The position numbers were made by a program, and so were the translations under genes. The notes beneath the pieces were generated by a model. That model was not told where the DNA came from, searched no databases, and saw nothing but the letters and a program-made list of their open reading frames with translations. A DNA stretch of 64,000 nt from Inquilinus sp. KBS0705 (GTDB lineage Bacteria; Bacteroidota; Bacteroidia; Sphingobacteriales; Sphingobacteriaceae), in contig VCCI02000004.1 in the NCBI GenBank assembly GCA_005938025.2, forward strand, positions 269,607 through 333,606. The letters run 5' to 3'. Below, in pieces: positions 25,631-34,543 of the stretch (position 1 is the first letter of the stretch; every line of letters begins with the position of its first letter).

Positions 25631-27400
25631 TTATAATGAAAACTTAGTTTCTATCCATAAGAAAGTACACGCTGCCAGCAGCAGGATATAAAAATATATT
25701 TTCGGCACAGCAATCTGTACTTTTTGCTGTATCTGTTTTGTTACAATAGTATTTGCCGTATGGGCTGCCGCGTATTTGGTTGTTGCCGATAGTCTTTCTG
25801 CCGCCTGAACGCCCGGCCAATCCTGTTTATGATATGCATACCACCAAATGGTTTTATCGCCCTGCTTTAATTCCTGCCAGCCTTTGGCAGATGGCCAGTA
25901 AGTGGCGGTCCACTCAAAGGGAATATTGGGGTTTTGTGCAATAGGGGTGCTCTCGCCATTAATAACAACCGGTGCAAATTCGCTTTGCGTTACGGATATA
26001 TCTACCGGTTCATCAACGAGCGGCAGTGTTTGGAAGCTCAATTTATTTGGTTTATCTCCATCCTTACGCGCTGCTTTGCTAATGAGGGTCGACCATAATG
26101 CCGAGTAATCCATTTTATTGCCCGCCAGCATCCAGCTAAAAGTGTTGTTAAGCGTAGTAAACACTATTTTGCCCGAACCTAAAATTGTACTGTTTGCTAA
26201 AATATCTCCACGCGTCCCCTCTGCTATAGGCTGTGTGCCATCTCGGTAAATAATATGCGCCGGGCCTGTATTTAATTTATCTGAATTGCTTTTTTTACCT
26301 GCTATTTTAATATACGATGGCACAGGCTCTTTACCCGATGGCCTATCTACAGGGAAATCCTTTTGCAACCATGATGCTTTGCCGATACTATCCGCACGAA
26401 CAATTAAGCCTAAGCCTTTATCGGCAATTTGTTGTTTGAGTACCGCGCTTTCGGCGACGCTTAGGGCTGTTATCACCGACAGATCGCCCAATACCACATC
26501 AAATTTATTAAGCGTGGCGGGCGACAGGCTGTTTAAGTTAAGTTGCTCTGTATTGATGTATTCGGTATTGAACTTACCCTTACTTATAGCCGACCGCAAA
26601 GCAACCGCATAACCATTTTCGCTTAGCCAGTTCTTTAAAAAGCGGGTCTCAAAATCGGGTGATGCGGTTAGCATTAGTATTTTTAGTGGCTTTACCGGTA
26701 TTATTTGTACCGGCACATCTCCCTGCGTAATGGTATCGTTGCCCATAACCGCTTGCAGTGTATAAACCACCTTACCGGTTGTTTTAGGCTGTGTACTTAA
26801 TGTAAAAGACGATTGCCCGCCCGGGTTAATAACCGCAGTTGCCAATACGGTATTTAATCCTTTCAATAGCAGCTTTACCTTTTGTGTCGATGGATTATTA
26901 TAGGTTCCTTGTACAATTAAGTCTTCGCCGGCTTTTATGGCTTTGTTCCAGCTTATATGGCTTACCCCTGCAGGTATGGCCGAGGGATGAAAAGCAAGGG
27001 GCAACGCGTTCAACTGTTTTAACTCGACGGGTTTTAAGCCATAACCATATACATCTAAAGCCCGTGTAGTATCAATTTCGTCGGCACCGCTTATAAGCTG
27101 CACTTTGGGGTACGCCTTTTTAATTTCTTTATCCAATGTTAGGGCTTTGGCTATATCCTTTAAACTATCTGTAGCAAAGCCGGGTGTGAGTAATATAGTT
27201 TTACGTGTAGCTGAAATGCTTTGTTGGGTATGATAGCTTAGCGGCAAAGCTATACAAGCTAAACATGCTGCTGCCACAAGCACCGACAATAAGCGCCAAA
27301 GTAGATTTGCCTTTACAGCGCGCTTGTACTCCATCCAGGTAAAAAACCCTGCCAGTAACAGGCAGATGATGCAAACTATGTATGTAAAGTTCGCTATCAT
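25631..27400 (-). CDS. Membrane protein with GATase-like core, MoxR operon
   Basis: 589 aa. Two N-terminal membrane helices (MIANFTYIVCIICLLLAGFF and LLSVLVAAACLACIALPL) and one at the very C-terminus (IYFYILLLAACTFLWIE) enclose a large periplasmic part. The segment PLKILMLTASPDFETRFLK with the following KFDVVLGDLS and KGLGLIVRADS resembles a class I glutamine amidotransferase-like fold found in BatA-associated proteins. No catalytic Cys is visible. Its start overlaps the stop of the upstream gene by 4 bases (ATGA). It is probably a structural part of the MoxR/DUF58 membrane system. The function is not known. Confidence 0.75.
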   Translation of the reverse strand: MIANFTYIVCIICLLLAGFFTWMEYKRAVKANLLWRLLSVLVAAACLACIALPLSYHTQQSISATRKTILLTPGFATDSLKDIAKALTLDKEIKKAYPKVQLISGADEIDTTRALDVYGYGLKPVELKQLNALPLAFHPSAIPAGVSHISWNKAIKAGEDLIVQGTYNNPSTQKVKLLLKGLNTVLATAVINPGGQSSFTLSTQPKTTGKVVYTLQAVMGNDTITQGDVPVQIIPVKPLKILMLTASPDFETRFLKNWLSENGYAVALRSAISKGKFNTEYINTEQLNLNSLSPATLNKFDVVLGDLSVITALSVAESAVLKQQIADKGLGLIVRADSIGKASWLQKDFPVDRPSGKEPVPSYIKIAGKKSNSDKLNTGPAHIIYRDGTQPIAEGTRGDILANSTILGSGKIVFTTLNNTFSWMLAGNKMDYSALWSTLISKAARKDGDKPNKLSFQTLPLVDEPVDISVTQSEFAPVVINGESTPIAQNPNIPFEWTATYWPSAKGWQELKQGDKTIWWYAYHKQDWPGVQAAERLSATTKYAAAHTANTIVTKQIQQKVQIAVPKIYFYILLLAACTFLWIETKFSL

Positions 27401-29520
27401 GGTTTGGCCTGTTTAAGGTTTTTATAGTATTGTTCAGACAGGCCCATATCCGTCGCGCTTGCATCAGCGGAAGGGGTATTCTTCGCGGGATTAAGCGTCT
27501 TTTGTATGGCACGCTCCACTATATCAATATCGTTAGCGTAAGCGTTAGCTTTTTGTGCTGCCAATATCCTGCGCATAGCGCTTAACGATGTTAGGTAGAT
27601 ACCCGGCTCGGCAGATGCCTTTGCAGCCAGTTGCTGGTTGGCCAATTGCAAAACGCGGCTGTCTGTTGCTTTTAAAACCGGGTCTATCTTTAATCCTTCT
27701 AAAACATTAACCGCTTTTTTAAGTGCATCCTGCTCATCAGCGCCGGGTTTTATATCCTGCCGGTTTAGGGGTTCAATAATTTTATCCAGTTCGCCGCTCA
27801 GGCGTTTTTCCATTTTTAGCGGCGGCGGGTTATAGGATGTTTTGGCCACAAAGGAGCGGGACTTTTGCTGCAGGTCTTTTAACAAACGCAGGGCCTTGTA
27901 AGCAAATGGCAGTGCCGCCTGCGGCTTGTACAAACGCAATTGCAATTCGGCTTTCCACATTTCGGTAAGGGTAGCTTTTAGCTGGGCCTTAATGGCAGGT
28001 TCAAAAAAACTTGCGTCGGCAGCATTGTCGTGGTCGTCGGTGTATTCCTTTAATATCTTGGTGGCATTGCTAAAATCGGCAGGGTCGGCAGGTCCTGCAT
28101 CCGGCGAACCTATTTTGTCTTCGCCCTCTTCGCCTAAAAATTTGCCATAGCGCAGGCGTAATAGTTTTTGGTCGATACCCAGATCGTTGCTGCGGTTGTT
28201 AAACTTTTGTACACTGATGGTGTCCTTCTCCTTTATCAATTGCTCGGCATCAATAATAATTTGCCGCTCGCTCCTAAAAAACTCAGGTTTTAAATTAGAT
28301 CCTGTTAAAATACCATCCATACTTAGCAGCGCGGCGGTATCTTGTATACTCACGGTGTATACATCGGTACGACTTAGCTGTTGGTGCGTGTCATGCGCCT
28401 GTACATAAAAATACAGTTCGTCGCCGGGTTCCATATTTAATGCAGGCAGACTTACCAACTTTTGTACATTGTATTGCGTACCACGTTCGCTAAAACTCGC
28501 CGGGAAGTTAATTTTATACTCCTTAAACTTCACCCCTTCGCCTTTGCCTTTAGCCACGGTGGCTACTATTAAGGCATCAGCAATGCCGTAATCATCATTA
28601 AGCGAGGTGCTGATATTAACCTGCTGCGTTTCGCCCGCATCAATATAGGTATAGGGCTTAGGCGTTTTAATGTGCAGTATAGGCGGCGCATCTTTTATTA
28701 CCTGTACCTGGTAAAGGTCGGACAGTTTGCCATCAATACTCACCTGGTAAAAGCAGGGCCTGGCAATGATTTTTTGCGCTACCCAAAGCTTGTGCCCGTC
28801 GCGCGGGGTTAAAGCAATGCGTTCGTTATCGTTAAACAGTAACCATGCACTTTTTATGGCAATGTTGGTTTTAATTTGCCAGTTGGCCACGGCACCTTCT
28901 TCGGCCACCATGTTAAACTTATCCTGGGTGTGCTTTGCCCTGCCGGTGTAGGCCGGTGGAGTAATAGATAGCTCCACACCATCAACCTGCGGCAAAACTA
29001 CTTCGGGTTGATTGGGCGGTGTGTATGGGATAACCTTGCCATCTTTACCATAGTAAACATGCGCTTTGGGGTAAAATTTTACCAATGCAATTACCGCCAT
29101 TACAGCTACTGCCAATAATAATAATGCGGGCCATAAGCGTTTAGTAAATGGCTTATGGCTAATATCTATTCCGCTTAAAGTATGCTCGGCTTGGTTAAGT
29201 GCTAAGGTCTGTAAAACGTTTAATTCGGTTGGCGGTAAAAGTATCAGGTCGCTGCTTTCCTGCAATTCGGGGTATTGGCTGTTTAAAAAACTGGCTATGT
29301 TTTTATTGCTTATATGCCAGGGCTGATGGATAGCCAGTAGTACAATAAGCATCGCAACCCCTATCACCAAAGCCCAAAATGGCGATACCCCAAATACATA
29401 AAACAGCAAAGCTCCGGCTATTAGCGCAGCAGATAAGGCCAGCAGCACATCGGCCACTACCTGCCATATCATATAGCGGCGGCGCAGGCCTTGTATAATA
29501 TGTATGCCCTGCTTAGCCAT
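27397..29520 (-). CDS. DUF4175-like large membrane protein, MoxR operon
   Basis: 707 aa. The N-terminus has two helices (VVADVLLALSAALIAGALLFYV and FWALVIGVAMLIVLLAI, here as parts) and a third near 130 (LWPALLLLAVAVMAVIALV). A long periplasmic part with beta-sandwich repeats follows (VDGVELSITPPAYTGR, HIKTPKPYTYIDAGE, DELYFYVQAHD), then helical segments. This layout fits the DUF4175 type found with DUF58 and BatA genes. Its start overlaps the stop of the BatA-type gene by 8 bases, and its own stop overlaps the next start. It is probably a scaffold in the membrane complex; no enzymatic motif is seen. Confidence 0.78.
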   Translation of the reverse strand: MAKQGIHIIQGLRRRYMIWQVVADVLLALSAALIAGALLFYVFGVSPFWALVIGVAMLIVLLAIHQPWHISNKNIASFLNSQYPELQESSDLILLPPTELNVLQTLALNQAEHTLSGIDISHKPFTKRLWPALLLLAVAVMAVIALVKFYPKAHVYYGKDGKVIPYTPPNQPEVVLPQVDGVELSITPPAYTGRAKHTQDKFNMVAEEGAVANWQIKTNIAIKSAWLLFNDNERIALTPRDGHKLWVAQKIIARPCFYQVSIDGKLSDLYQVQVIKDAPPILHIKTPKPYTYIDAGETQQVNISTSLNDDYGIADALIVATVAKGKGEGVKFKEYKINFPASFSERGTQYNVQKLVSLPALNMEPGDELYFYVQAHDTHQQLSRTDVYTVSIQDTAALLSMDGILTGSNLKPEFFRSERQIIIDAEQLIKEKDTISVQKFNNRSNDLGIDQKLLRLRYGKFLGEEGEDKIGSPDAGPADPADFSNATKILKEYTDDHDNAADASFFEPAIKAQLKATLTEMWKAELQLRLYKPQAALPFAYKALRLLKDLQQKSRSFVAKTSYNPPPLKMEKRLSGELDKIIEPLNRQDIKPGADEQDALKKAVNVLEGLKIDPVLKATDSRVLQLANQQLAAKASAEPGIYLTSLSAMRRILAAQKANAYANDIDIVERAIQKTLNPAKNTPSADASATDMGLSEQYYKNLKQAKP

Positions 29521-30943
29521 TGGTAATCGGTTTAGTTTTATGCGATAATAAACGCTCGGCTATAAATACCAGCACTAATGCCAGCCAAAAATATTTAGAC
29601 ACATCTGTTTGCTCTGTTTTTGCTGTCAATGCCGGCGATTCTCCCTTCCCCGAAATATTGGGCTGTATTTGTTGGGTGCTTAATATTCGTTGGTCGTATC
29701 TTATGGGTTGGCTGTAAACCTGGTTATCAATTAGCTTTAATATGATTTTGGGGAAATCCTCACCCCAAACCAGGTCGGTCCACAGCGGGTTAAAATGGGT
29801 GTAAAAGTGGTAGATATTTACTTTAGGCTGCTGTTTTAAACTTAGCACCGCGTTGCCAAAACCATCCGTTAAAATAAACCCGTTTTTATCAGTTGCTGCT
29901 ACTCTCTTAAATAAAGCAACATGGGCGTTTTGCGTATTTATACTTGTGTTAACTGTATTTGCCTTGCCATTAACATAGGTGAAGATATTCCCGCTTTTCA
30001 ACCGCTCGCTCACCGCCTGTTCCGATAGCCAAAACAACCAATTTTGCCCGGCGGGTATCTGGTCGGCTTGCGTGTATTGTTTAATAATTGCCCTTTGTCC
30101 CGTAAAATTTACCGCAGCTGTTAAAGCAGCCATTAGGTAATGCGCATCAACAGCATACTTATTGGTATAAATGGCAATTTTTAAGGTGCTGGTATCGGGT
30201 ACAACAATTTCATTTTGGTCTATCTTAATTTCCTGTCCATTTGGCAAGCTTTGTTCTGTAAAATAAACGGCCTGCGGGTTGCTGTTACCATAGGTAACCT
30301 TGCGGGTATTGGTCCCGGTATTGGCTATAGCAGCTACCCACTTACTTGTGGAATCTGTAGGCGTGTACGTTCGCCATTGCAGGTTTAACGATACCGCCGG
30401 TTTGCTGCCTGTAAAGTGACCAAGGTTGTTGGGCGTAAACACATACACCCGCCTTGCCGGTGATAATTTGGTATTCAACCTGCTGATTAGGCTCCAATAA
30501 TTAGCTGTTGTGGTGGTATCGGCTGCTAAAGTATCTGTGAGCAGCTTTTTTATATCGGCCTTTGTGAAGCCCTGGTTAAAGTAATGAAATTCATACCCGG
30601 CCGCCGTAAGCGAATCTATTGTCGGTTTAAACTTTTGATAGCTCTGTTTAAAGTTTTCCTTTGGTATAAGCACCCAGCCCTTAATATTTTTATTCGACAG
30701 GTAGCTTTGCCAAACCGGTGCAGACAAAAACAGGGCCAACAAAGCCAGTAAAAGGCAACGCAACATTAACAATAATATATCCTGTATTTTAAAGCTGCGA
30801 CTGCTGATTTTAGATGCCTCGGTAATTAGCGATATACTGCCAACCTTCAAGGTTTTACCCGGCCTTATATTCCACAGGTGTATAATTACCGGGATACTTA
30901 AAGCGGCAAGTGCTGACAACCATATGGGAAATAAAAACTGCAT
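29513..30943 (-). CDS. BatA N-terminal domain membrane protein
   Basis: 476 aa. The start MQFLFPIWLSALAALSIPVI followed by IHLWNIRPGKTLKVGSI is the BatA (aerotolerance) N-terminal membrane domain, with a second helix near residue 60 (LLLMLRCLLLALLALFL). A periplasmic part of about 370 residues follows and the C-terminus carries a third helix (YFWLALVLVFIAERLL). A full vWA MIDAS motif is not visible. It is encoded 4 bases after DUF58 and overlaps the DUF4175-like gene. BatA/BatB-type proteins act with MoxR ATPases; their biochemical role is not settled. Confidence 0.85.
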   Translation of the reverse strand: MQFLFPIWLSALAALSIPVIIHLWNIRPGKTLKVGSISLITEASKISSRSFKIQDILLLMLRCLLLALLALFLSAPVWQSYLSNKNIKGWVLIPKENFKQSYQKFKPTIDSLTAAGYEFHYFNQGFTKADIKKLLTDTLAADTTTTANYWSLISRLNTKLSPARRVYVFTPNNLGHFTGSKPAVSLNLQWRTYTPTDSTSKWVAAIANTGTNTRKVTYGNSNPQAVYFTEQSLPNGQEIKIDQNEIVVPDTSTLKIAIYTNKYAVDAHYLMAALTAAVNFTGQRAIIKQYTQADQIPAGQNWLFWLSEQAVSERLKSGNIFTYVNGKANTVNTSINTQNAHVALFKRVAATDKNGFILTDGFGNAVLSLKQQPKVNIYHFYTHFNPLWTDLVWGEDFPKIILKLIDNQVYSQPIRYDQRILSTQQIQPNISGKGESPALTAKTEQTDVSKYFWLALVLVFIAERLLSHKTKPITNG

Positions 30944-30947
30944 ACGC

Positions 30948-31826
30948 CTAATTAAACCCTTTCTTCCTTTGCACTAAAAAGCTTCTAAGGGCTTCATCCA
31001 GCGGTTCGGCAGTACTTATCATGCGATAAGCTATGCGTTTGCCTAACAATGTACTTTTAATAGTTGCCAAATGCTCCTGTAACTTTTCGGTATAGGTATC
31101 TTTAGCACGCTGGGTATTTACTTGTATGGTTTCACCGCTCTCCAGGTCTTCAAGTGTGGTAAAGCCCTTAAAGTCAAAATCCAGTTCGTTTTGCCCCATT
31201 AAATGAAACACGATGATCTCGTGTTTTAAAGCCGACAAAGAATTGAGCAAGGCATTTATCTCTCCATCGGCCTGGTACATATCCGTTATAAAAACCAATA
31301 GCTCTTTACGCCCCGTACCGGCAAACAATTCTTTATAATGCACCGGTTTAGTAAACGCGCCGGCAGGGTCTACCTGTTGCAGATGATAAAACAGGCGCTG
31401 CAAATGCTGTGGGTCGGGTTTGGATGGGGTAGTAAAAAGCTCGCCATCTTTAAATATGTTCAATGCTACCGAGTCGCCCTGCAAATTGGCCAGGTAGGCC
31501 AGCGATGCCGCCAAAAAGCGGGCATAATCTATCTTCTTTACCCCATTATCATCGTGGTTCATAGATGCGCTGGCATCTACCAAAAACCGCACGGATATGC
31601 TGGTCTCTATCTCCGACTCGCGGATATAATACCTGTCGCTGCGGGCAAACATGCGCCAATCCAGCCAGCGCAGGTCGTCGCCGGGCTGGTAGCTGCGGTA
31701 CTGGCTAAATTCCAGGCCGGGGCCCTTTACGGTGCTTTTGTTAAAGCCATTCATAAAGCCATCAATAACCGTTTTCGCCAGCAATGGCAAATCCTTAATG
31801 GTCATTAATACTTTGGGGTCAAGCAC
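30948..31826 (-). CDS. DUF58 (vWA-like) protein, MoxR partner
   Basis: 292 aa from a GTG at 31826 (MLDPKVLMTIKDLPLLAKTV). The DUF58 signature is QYRSYQPGDDLRWLDWRMFA near residue 45. A vWA-type metal site follows: FLVDASASMNHDD (DxSxS) near 87, then later FITDMYQADG. It is cytoplasmic, with no membrane segment. DUF58 genes almost always follow MoxR ATPases, and here MoxR is 51 bases upstream. The product probably acts as the vWA adaptor through which MoxR remodels a target complex. The ATG at 31805 is an alternative start. Confidence 0.9.
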   Translation of the reverse strand: MLDPKVLMTIKDLPLLAKTVIDGFMNGFNKSTVKGPGLEFSQYRSYQPGDDLRWLDWRMFARSDRYYIRESEIETSISVRFLVDASASMNHDDNGVKKIDYARFLAASLAYLANLQGDSVALNIFKDGELFTTPSKPDPQHLQRLFYHLQQVDPAGAFTKPVHYKELFAGTGRKELLVFITDMYQADGEINALLNSLSALKHEIIVFHLMGQNELDFDFKGFTTLEDLESGETIQVNTQRAKDTYTEKLQEHLATIKSTLLGKRIAYRMISTAEPLDEALRSFLVQRKKGFN

Positions 31827-31877
31827 GATAGATCTTAGATTTTAGATGTACGATTTTAGATTTGTCCTGCCGCCAGC

Positions 31878-32873
31878 TTAAAGTGAGCCTTTGCGCGCTG
31901 TTACCTTTATCAGTTCGGCGGTTACTTTATCAGCATCAATGCCCTCGGCTTCGGCTTTAAAATTCATTAGTATGCGGTGCCTTAATACAGCAGGGGCCAT
32001 AGCATGTATATCTTCCATTAAAACGGTGTACCTGCCTTTAAGCAAAGCCCTTGCTTTGGCGGTTAAAATTAATGCCTGCCCTGCGCGTGGACCGGCACCC
32101 CAACGCACCCATTCTTTTACATAGTTAATAGTTGTCGTATCCGGGCGGGTAGCGCGTATCATACTGCTTACGTAGCGGGTAAGGTCCTCGTTAATACTTA
32201 CCTGCCTTACCAATGCCTGGGCCTGTATAATTTCTTCGGCTGTTATAACCGCCTGTACATCGGCTTTTGCCGAGCCTGTGGTTCGGTTTAATATCGCAAA
32301 CTCTTCCTGCTCGCTGGGGTAGCCAATTTTTATCAGCAGTAAAAACCTGTCCAGCTGCGCCTCGGGTAAGGGATAGGTACCGGCCTGCTCAATCGGGTTT
32401 TGCGTAGCTAATATAAAAAACGGCTTATCCAAGGAATAAGTTTGGCCGCCATAAGTTACCTCAAACTCCTGCATGGCTTCCAGTAATGCCGATTGCGTTT
32501 TGGGAGGCGTACGGTTTATCTCGTCGGCCAGTATAATATTGGCAAACAAAGGGCCTTTGTTGAATTTGAAGAAACGTTTGCCGGTGGCATGGTCTTCTTC
32601 CAATATCTCGGTGCCAATAATATCCGTTGGCATCAGGTCGGGTGTAAACTGTATACGACGAAACGCCAGGTGCAAAGCCTGCGACATGGTTTTAACAATG
32701 AGTGTTTTTGCCAAGCCCGGCACCCCTTCCAGCAGGCAGTGCCCTCCGGCTAAAAAGGCTACCAGCAGTTCGTCAAGTATAGCATCCTGCCCAACAATTA
32801 CCTTTTGTATCTCGGTTTTTAGCCGGGGCAGTTTGGCAAGCAGGTCTTTTATGTTCTCTTCGGTAAGTTCCAA
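31878..32873 (-). CDS. MoxR-family AAA+ ATPase
   Basis: 331 aa. Walker A is GVPGLAKTLIVKT near residue 45, and Walker B is IILADEINRTPPKTQSALLEA near 112, given here as its key part. Sensor 1 is FFILATQNPIEQAGTYPLPEAQLDRF in abbreviated form (TQNPxExxGTYPLPEAQLDRF), diagnostic of MoxR. The arginine finger region precedes the C-terminal lid (WVRWGAGPRAGQAL). MoxR proteins act as chaperones that insert cofactors or assemble complexes, with vWA partners. It heads the operon that ends at 22642. Upstream lies a 104-bp-scale inverted-repeat element in the divergent region. Confidence 0.93.
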   Translation of the reverse strand: MELTEENIKDLLAKLPRLKTEIQKVIVGQDAILDELLVAFLAGGHCLLEGVPGLAKTLIVKTMSQALHLAFRRIQFTPDLMPTDIIGTEILEEDHATGKRFFKFNKGPLFANIILADEINRTPPKTQSALLEAMQEFEVTYGGQTYSLDKPFFILATQNPIEQAGTYPLPEAQLDRFLLLIKIGYPSEQEEFAILNRTTGSAKADVQAVITAEEIIQAQALVRQVSINEDLTRYVSSMIRATRPDTTTINYVKEWVRWGAGPRAGQALILTAKARALLKGRYTVLMEDIHAMAPAVLRHRILMNFKAEAEGIDADKVTAELIKVTARKGSL

Positions 32874-32908
32874 TGTAATATTCGTTTATTTATTTGCAGC
32901 TTTAATCT

Positions 32909-33020
32909 ACTCACCCCCTGCCCCCCTCTCTTCGCTACGCGCAAAGAGGAGGTTCTTTTTCTTGCCCTCTTTCCGCAAAGCGGAGAGAGGGTCGCCCAGC
33001 GAAGCGTCGGCGGGGTGAGT
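32909..33020. repeat. Inverted-repeat element in the MoxR/DUF4159 divergent region
   Basis: Outer arms ACTCACCCC (32909-32917) and its exact reverse complement (33012-33020) enclose two hairpins. One is formed by CTCTT/AAGAG around the segment 32926-32947. The second is a 12-bp stem with one mismatch (32964-32975 with 32979-32990) and an AAA loop. Both hairpins have the purine/pyrimidine-rich style of the inverted repeats around the DUF559 gene at the right end of the window. The rest of the 320-bp gap shows nothing further that I can name; both promoters must lie in it. Confidence 0.7.
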
Positions 33021-33193
33021 CTACCCGCCGGTAATACACTGCGTAAAATCCACTCACAAGATATTACCCTTTTAACTAAATACCATGCTTTTTTATCAAA
33101 AACTCAATAAAGTATCTAAAACTTTACAACTTGTTCAGTTTAATTCATCAGCCAGGCAAAAATTTTATCCTAATTTTAGAGTTTTGTAAGCAG

Positions 33194-33820
33194 ATGGCAT
33201 ACGGTGCAAAATTTACTTTTACAAGGTTAAGCTACCACAGCGGCGATTGGGACACCGATCAGCGGATGCCATCCAACATCCTTAATTCGTTGCTGGAATA
33301 TACCACTATACCCATCGACCCGCACGAAAAGGTAATACCGCTAAGCAGTGATGATATTTTTACAGCGCCATTCCTTTATTTAAGCGGCCACAAGCTTGTG
33401 CAATTTGATACCAAGGAAAAAGCCAACTTTAAAAAGTATGTGCAAAACGGCGGTTTTGTTTTTGTTGACGATTGCAACCACGATATCGACGGGCTTTTTG
33501 CCAAATCATTCGAGGCGCAAATGGCTGCCTTGTTTGGGCCTAACGCTTTAAAAAAGATACCTAATAACCACGCTATCTATCACTCGTTTTTTAAATTTGA
33601 TAAGGGCCCGCCTACTACTACCTTTGAGCTTAACGGCTGGGGCGACGACCTGGTGCACGATTATTTAAAGGCGATTGAAATAAACGGCCGCATTGGCGTG
33701 TTGTATAGCAGTAAAGATTACGGCTGCGAATGGGATTACGATTTCAGGAACAAGCGCTTTTTAGCTGAAGACAATACTAAATTCGGGGTAAATATTATTG
33801 TATACGCCATGAACTCGTGA
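33194..33820 (+). CDS. DUF4159 protein, MoxR-locus
   Basis: 208 aa from ATG 33194 (MAYGAKFTFTRLSYHSGDWD). DUF4159 features: FTRLSYHSGDWDTDQRMPSN at the start, PFLYLSGHKLVQF near 70, and the loop GGFVFVDDCNHDIDG near 94. A flavodoxin- or GATase-like alpha/beta fold is likely. Bacteroidota DUF4159 proteins often have a signal peptide; here none is visible, so it may be cytoplasmic. It is divergent from the MoxR operon and is the first gene of a plus-strand unit that includes a GYF_2-RDD protein and TldD/TldE copy 2. Function unknown. Confidence 0.85.
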   Translation: MAYGAKFTFTRLSYHSGDWDTDQRMPSNILNSLLEYTTIPIDPHEKVIPLSSDDIFTAPFLYLSGHKLVQFDTKEKANFKKYVQNGGFVFVDDCNHDIDGLFAKSFEAQMAALFGPNALKKIPNNHAIYHSFFKFDKGPPTTTFELNGWGDDLVHDYLKAIEINGRIGVLYSSKDYGCEWDYDFRNKRFLAEDNTKFGVNIIVYAMNS

Positions 33821-33859
33821 TGGGTGTATGCGCTATATTTACCGCGTAAGTTTATATAA

Positions 33860-34489
33860 ATGGAAAACGAATACTACATCCAAAAAAACGGCGAACACAC
33901 AGGCCCCTTTAGCTTACACGAGCTGATACAAATGGACCTGCGGGTTGATACGCTGATATTGTCGCCGGAGTATGACGGATGGCAAAAAGCAGCAGACCTG
34001 CCCGAACTATTCGAATACTTTGAGGCCAATGGTGTATACTTCCCTACAGATGATAACCTCGCTAGTTTTTGGTGGCGCTTTATGGCTTACATAGTCGATT
34101 CTTTATTGCTGTCTTACCCGCTATCGTTTATAAGGCCCCCGGGTGTAAAAGAAGCTTACGACCGTATGCTAACCAGCACAACCACCACTGCCGATATGCT
34201 GCTACTGCTAAAATTTAACCTGATAAGCTTTGTGATACTGGCTATTTACCATGCTGTTTGCGAAGCTTCGGCATTGCAGGGAAGCCTGGGTAAAAAACTG
34301 TTCAAATTAATAGTTGTAAATGCAGACGGGCAACGGCTAAGCATTGGCCGCGCGTTTTTACGCAACATTGGTAAATTTATATCGGGCTCGGTTTTACTAA
34401 TTGGCTATCTGGCTGTGCTTTGGGACTCGCATAAACAGGCCTGGCACGACCAATGGGCCAAAACCTACATTATTATTCGCAACCGGTAA
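33860..34489 (+). CDS. GYF_2-RDD membrane protein (copy 1)
   Basis: 209 aa. The N-terminus (EYYIQKNGEHTGPFSLHEL, residues 4-60) is a GYF_2 (DUF4339) peptide-binding domain. An RDD domain with three membrane segments follows (WWRFMAYIVDSLLLSYPL, LLLLKFNLISFVILAIYHA, GKFISGSVLLIGYLAVLW). The conserved RDD pattern WxxFxAYxxD and the KxxxxGKKLFKLIVV-like loop (GSLGKKLFKLIVV) are both present. GYF_2 domains bind proline-rich peptides and may recruit a partner. A paralogue of the same build at 37585-38229 lies beyond the TldE gene on the opposite strand. Confidence 0.87.
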   Translation: MENEYYIQKNGEHTGPFSLHELIQMDLRVDTLILSPEYDGWQKAADLPELFEYFEANGVYFPTDDNLASFWWRFMAYIVDSLLLSYPLSFIRPPGVKEAYDRMLTSTTTTADMLLLLKFNLISFVILAIYHAVCEASALQGSLGKKLFKLIVVNADGQRLSIGRAFLRNIGKFISGSVLLIGYLAVLWDSHKQAWHDQWAKTYIIIRNR

Positions 34490-34543
34490 ATTGTTTTTAA
34501 ACATGCCTGTATATCGTTATATTAGGCAAATAATCATACTGCA

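Noticed and set aside
32473..33018. Plus-strand open frame of 181 codons opposite MoxR
   Set aside because: It is antisense to the well-supported MoxR ATPase gene and reads through the inverted-repeat element; the translation has no family features.
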